Below, piece after piece: positions 52,526-55,569 of a stretch of DNA of 55,569 bases. Both the position numbers and the translations under genes were made by a program. Below the pieces are notes generated by a model. It ran no database searches and was not told where the DNA came from. It saw only the letters and a program-made list of their open reading frames with translations. Each line of letters opens with the position of its first letter. Positions within the stretch are counted from its first letter, which is position 1. The stretch comes from Trichothermofontia sp964536415 (GTDB taxonomy: Bacteria; Cyanobacteriota; Cyanobacteriia; B231): assembly GCA_964536415.1 (NCBI GenBank), contig CAZHXN010000019.1, positions 1-55,569 of the forward strand, given 5' to 3'.

Positions 52526-52578
52526 TGAGCGATCACAGATCTGTCACCCAGCCTCATTAGTCCCCTGATGATCGCTCA
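52526..52578. repeat. Inverted repeat TGAGCGATCA/TGATCGCTCA
   Basis: Perfect 10-bp arms at 52526-52535 and 52569-52578, 33 bases apart, in the gap between the DCC gene and the gene at 52648. It might be an operator or a long-loop terminator. The interval 52367-52647 holds no supported gene. Confidence 0.4.
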
Positions 52579-52647
52579 GTTTTAACAGACTGTCCCTATT
52601 TCAACTTTTTGTTTAAAACACTCGCTCAATAAGTAGGAGATGTCCAG

Positions 52648-52998
52648 ATGCAATATCGTTTTGAACTCTTGGGAGTCGCTAATGTCCTAACCTTTTTCAA
52701 CCATCAGCAACAACGCTCTCCCCATTCACGGGATCAAGGGGTTGAATATGTGGGGACACGGCGCTGTACCTTAGATGCAGTCATCCACTCGATCGAGCCG
52801 ATTCCGCCCAAACGGGGCTGGGATTTAGATGCCGTGATTGATACGGTCATTCAATATTGGTTGAATAACTCAGAAACCGTTGAACGGTGGCGGGAACGGC
52901 TGGAAGATGCCGGTCAGGAGAGTCTCCTAGTCGCCAAAGTCGGGGATCTCAAGGCCATTCGGGCGGAATTTGAGTCGCTCCTGGGGGAAAGCCTCTAA
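52648..52998 (+). CDS. Hypothetical protein, 116 residues
   Basis: ATG at 52648 with a TAGGAGA ribosome-binding site eight bases upstream. Begins MQYRFELLGVANVLTFFNHQ and has an amphipathic DLDAVIDTVIQYWLNNSE helix and an acidic C-terminal helix (LKAIRAEFESLLGESL). No signal peptide or membrane segment. I do not recognise a named family. Codon use and start signal support a real cytoplasmic protein. Confidence 0.7.
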   Translation: MQYRFELLGVANVLTFFNHQQQRSPHSRDQGVEYVGTRRCTLDAVIHSIEPIPPKRGWDLDAVIDTVIQYWLNNSETVERWRERLEDAGQESLLVAKVGDLKAIRAEFESLLGESL

Positions 52999-53111
52999 CG
53001 CTCAGCAAGCTAGTTAACGACCAAAGCTTAGCCATCAGGACTTGGATACCGAGCAGACTGTGCTGATGCCACTGAAGGAGCGTGTTTCACGCTGCATCTG
53101 CACACTGGAGA

Positions 53112-53248
53112 ATTGCCCTCATCCCTAGTTCCGCTCCCAGCCCCCCGATTCCCCCGTAAACGGGGGAGCCAAGGGAGCGCGATCCATTTCCCTGCTTCCA
53201 CGCAGGAGGAGCAGTTAGGAGATGAGGGTTTTGAGTTTAATGACATCT
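53112..53248. mobile_element. MITE-like element, family B, third copy
   Basis: ATTGCCCTCATCCCTAGTTC at the left, CCCCCGTAAACGGGGG palindrome, and GATGAGGGTTTTGAGTTTAA then TGACATC at the right; same orientation as 21665-21800. The remaining 53249-53588 is AT-rich with no gene and probably holds the promoter of the small gene at 53621. Confidence 0.6.
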
Positions 53249-53588
53249 GCTTATTTAGCTTTGCAAGCAAATTTAGCCGCGAAAGTATCAGCCTGCGGAT
53301 CGTTGTCAAGTGTCGAACGTAGCAAGTTATAAAAATTAATGTAGATATTTATGTGGGTATTTAGGGGCGGTGATTGCTGTAAGGGAGGTCTCTCCACTAA
53401 AAGCTAAGTTTTGTAGCGTTGAGCACTTCTAAATCCCTGTCAACCCCTGTCAATAATTGTGAATCTTTGCCGCAATTTTATAAATGATTTCCCGGCTTCT
53501 GTAAGCCTTCTGTAAGGGTTGTTGCGTCTTGTGTGATTTTGCGGCAATTTTGCGAACTGATTCGATAAGCTAGGACGCAGCCACCCTT

Positions 53589-53624
53589 ATTGTGGAGGTT
53601 GTATGAATTGTGGAGGTTGTATGA
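53589..53624 (+). repeat. 18-bp tandem duplication of ribosome-binding site plus start codon
   Basis: ATTGTGGAGGTTGTATGA occurs twice in perfect tandem (53589-53606, 53607-53624). Each unit has a GGAGG box and an ATG with six bases between them. The two ATGs (53603 and 53621) are in frame, so the gene has two complete start signals. Confidence 0.9.
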
Positions 53625-53851
53625 CCCCGTTTCTACTCCGGCGATTTTGGTTCACTGTCGAAAATACCCAGGCCAGTTTGCTACTCAAACTCGATGATGC
53701 GGCCTTAGTGCAGTGCTTGATGCGCCAGTTAGGACCGCAAACCCTGGACGATCGCACCCAAGCCGACGCCCTCCAACACTACATCGTGACCCGGGTTAAC
53801 CTCATTCGGGATCTGGCCCAACAGCGACTGGGAGATTACCAGGTAGGCTAA
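53621..53851 (+). CDS. Small hypothetical protein with duplicated start signal
   Basis: 76 residues from the ATG at 53621 (MTPFLLRRFWFTVE), or 82 from 53603, which adds MNCGGC. The body has LLKLDDAALVQCLMRQL and a helical YIVTRVNLIRDLAQQRL; no signal peptide. I do not recognise the family, though the length and helical pattern resemble small cyanobacterial hypothetical proteins. The excellent GGAGG boxes argue that it is expressed. Confidence 0.65.
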   Translation: MTPFLLRRFWFTVENTQASLLLKLDDAALVQCLMRQLGPQTLDDRTQADALQHYIVTRVNLIRDLAQQRLGDYQVG

Positions 53852-53948
53852 GCGCAAGGCTCATCTATAAGGATTAGATAAAGATTAAGGTTCAGGATTA
53901 AGGCTTAGCCACATGATCTTGAACCAGCCGAGTTGGGAGAGGTCAGCG

Positions 53949-55379
53949 TCAGGCCGTCGTCTCTGCAAAGGCTGGTGGACGTTGGGGCGGATAGTGCAAA
54001 GCTTCCAACTGGGCCGCGAGGGCAATTAACGTCGCCTCGGCGGCGGGCCGTCCAATTAACTGCACCCCCGTGGGTACCCCATTGGCCCCCAATCCGGTTG
54101 GGAGGGCGATCGCGGGTTGACCCGTTGCATTCCAGGGCGGACAGGGGGAGACCCAATTAACAATGCGATCGAACACGGCATCCGGCGCGAGATCAGCCCA
54201 CTCGCCGACCCGGATCGGGGGATGACGAAAGACGGGCAAGACCAGAACATCCACCGTGCTAAAAAACGCCACAATCTGTCGGGCGGCGACTTGTAATTTC
54301 CCCACAGCGTTGAGATAGTCTGCCGCCGATCGCGCATTGTCCTGTTCAAACAACCACTGGTTGACGGGACTCAGCGCGGCAACGGGTACCCCCGCCGCCA
54401 CCACCCCGGTTTGCCAAACCTGAATAAACGGTTCAATCATGGCGGTGAAGTCTGGGCACCCTTCCTCGATGACGTGGCCCATTGCCGCTAGGTGGGTAGC
54501 GACCGAGCGCACGGCCTGTTGGCACGCCGGGGCCGCTTCCCCGATCGGCGGGATCGTGGTCGAGACAGCAATCCGCAGGGGGGCGATCGGGGTCTCAACG
54601 GCTTGCTGGGCCTGGGCCTGGAACGACGGTTCCGGGTCTGGCAACCAGTAGGGATCACCCAGGGTATACCCGGCCAGCACATCTAATAGGGCTGCGGCAT
54701 CTGCCACCGTGCGGGCCAGCGGCCCTTGAATCGTAATCCCACTCAGGTAATCCCCCAGGGGCGCATGGGTGATCCGTCCCCGCGAGGGCTTAATCCCCAC
54801 AATGCCGCAGCAGTGAGCCGGTCCCCGAATCGAGCCGCCCCCGTCCGACCCCTGGGCTACTGGGCAGAGTCCTGCCGCGACGGCGGCGGCAGAGCCGCCA
54901 CTAGAGCCGCCGGCGGTGTAGTCCAGGTGCCAGGGATTCCGGGTGGGTGCGAAGCCAGGGGGTTCGGTATAGGGAAACGACCCCAATTCCGAAGTCGCGG
55001 TTTTCCCCAGAATAATAAACCCCGCCTGCTTAATTCGGCTCACCCCGCCCTCGTCGTAGGTCGCAATGGTGTTTTTTAAGGCAGAAACTCCCAGACTACA
55101 AGGCAGTCCCGCAACGGCATGGAGGTCCTTAATCGCGATCGGCACCCCAAAAAAAGGCGGCAGGGTTGCCGGACGCTCACTTGCCAGCCACTCCGTTTTC
55201 GCCTCGGCCTCGGCTAGGGCCTGCTCCGCACAGACGCTCACAAAACTGCCCAATTGAGCATCGTAGCGTTGAATCCGATCGAGGTAGTGTTGGACCAATT
55301 CTCGCGGCGACAGTTGCCCAGTACGGATCAGGTGGGCTTGGGCAAGGGCCGAACTAAAGGCGAGATCAGAAGCATTCAT
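53949..55379 (-). CDS. Amidase-signature family hydrolase
   Basis: 476 residues, ATG at 55379. Catalytic triad motifs are clear: Lys84 in IAIKDLH, cis-Ser in TAGGSSGGS (155-163) and nucleophile Ser183 in GSDGGGSIRGPA. Overall layout fits amidases (EC 3.5.1.4) and is close to GatA. The missing GatB/GatC neighbours and the C-terminal NATGQPAIALPTGLGANGVPTGVQLIG pattern favour a general amidase over the tRNA amidotransferase subunit. Substrate unknown. Confidence 0.92.
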   Translation of the reverse strand: MNASDLAFSSALAQAHLIRTGQLSPRELVQHYLDRIQRYDAQLGSFVSVCAEQALAEAEAKTEWLASERPATLPPFFGVPIAIKDLHAVAGLPCSLGVSALKNTIATYDEGGVSRIKQAGFIILGKTATSELGSFPYTEPPGFAPTRNPWHLDYTAGGSSGGSAAAVAAGLCPVAQGSDGGGSIRGPAHCCGIVGIKPSRGRITHAPLGDYLSGITIQGPLARTVADAAALLDVLAGYTLGDPYWLPDPEPSFQAQAQQAVETPIAPLRIAVSTTIPPIGEAAPACQQAVRSVATHLAAMGHVIEEGCPDFTAMIEPFIQVWQTGVVAAGVPVAALSPVNQWLFEQDNARSAADYLNAVGKLQVAARQIVAFFSTVDVLVLPVFRHPPIRVGEWADLAPDAVFDRIVNWVSPCPPWNATGQPAIALPTGLGANGVPTGVQLIGRPAAEATLIALAAQLEALHYPPQRPPAFAETTA

Positions 55380-55503
55380 AGGAGCAGGACTCAGATCGCA
55401 GACGGGACAGGGTAAAACCCTGGTGTTTATTGTGTCGTCTTTTGTGCTTTCCCGTTCTTTGCAATAGACAGAATTGAAACTGGCCGATCGGGCGTTACCC
55501 CCG

Positions 55504-55545
55504 GCGCCTTATATCCCCGCCCTTCAGGGCGAAGATATAAGGCGC
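55504..55545. repeat. Two-level inverted repeat at the right edge
   Basis: Outer arms GCGCCTTATATC (55504-55515) and GATATAAGGCGC (55534-55545) and inner arms CGCCC/GGGCG around TTCA form a long hairpin with a CC/AA mismatch. Such imperfect hairpins mark ends of IS200/IS605-type elements, and more sequence continues past the window. No transposase is visible here. Confidence 0.6.
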
Positions 55546-55569
55546 GTCACATCTTGCACGGTGCGCAAG

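Noticed and set aside
1..55569. High density of GCGATCGC as a novel signal
   Set aside because: This is the known HIP1 palindrome of cyanobacteria; useful for taxonomy, not new.

Overview
The window is a stretch of cyanobacterial chromosome. The HIP1 palindrome GCGATCGC and its core CGATCG are scattered throughout. Several genes belong to families typical of cyanobacteria and plastids: CGLD27/DUF1230, DUF2854, Tab2/Atab2, a PCP_red mini-protein, a phytochrome-like GAF sensor kinase, DUF1868 and DUF4347-RTX. The long intergenic regions hold many short palindromic or MITE-like repeats, which suggests a non-picocyanobacterial, probably filamentous lineage; that placement is inference. There is no rRNA, CRISPR array or intact transposase. 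One tRNA gene (tRNA-Ala, GGC) is present. Two runs of exactly 100 N (16748-16847 and 27172-27271) are scaffold gaps. Both fall inside tandem coding repeats, so both genes are probably intact and only look frame-shifted.

Layout. 1-2.6 kb: a minus-strand NACHT NTPase with glycine-rich membrane segments, TPRs and a C-terminal ClpS-like domain. 3-6.4 kb: a membrane-anchored serine hydrolase of the beta-lactamase fold, deoC and aroE. 6.4-11 kb: a two-gene signalling unit. Its kinase (CBS-PAS-PAS-GAF-HisKA-HATPase) has a GAF domain with both cysteine motifs of DXCF cyanobacteriochromes, and its regulator is REC-degenerate GGDEF-EAL. Together they look like a light-to-c-di-GMP pathway. 11.5-13.1 kb: an rsfS-CGLD27-DUF2854 operon. 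13.1-17.4 kb: ureF, a small basic protein, a methyltransferase, ychF, a heptad-repeat coiled-coil membrane protein, tRNA-Ala and a PCP_red mini-protein. 17.4-24.6 kb: a DUF2079 membrane protein, an alpha-E protein, map, a DUF255/thioredoxin-like protein and an exported DUF2141 protein.

25.0-29.2 kb: a very large DUF4347-DUF11-RTX surface protein with its own sigma-70-like promoter and a structured leader of about 220 nt. 29.3-34.1 kb: a CNNM/CorC-type protein, a Uma2 nuclease remnant, tldE, tab2 and a small membrane protein. 35-41 kb: a CPA2 antiporter with a universal-stress tail, hpt-tldD, holA and a 2H phosphoesterase. 41.4-46.6 kb: a TPR protein, an AEC transporter, a VanY-like carboxypeptidase, an M41 (FtsH-type) protease domain without its AAA ATPase, and hsp20 with repeated TCTAGA sites and a possible RNA thermometer upstream. 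46.7-55.4 kb: an FAD monooxygenase, a cysteine synthase, an M23 peptidase, birA, a DCC protein, two unrecognised small proteins and an amidase.

Most of the window is housekeeping. The observations most worth follow-up are the NACHT-ClpS fusion, the candidate DXCF photoreceptor paired with an EAL regulator, the DUF4347 leader with mutually exclusive stems, the hsp20 control region, the two repeat-collapsed genes, and the short mobile repeats, two copies of which sit inside coding regions.
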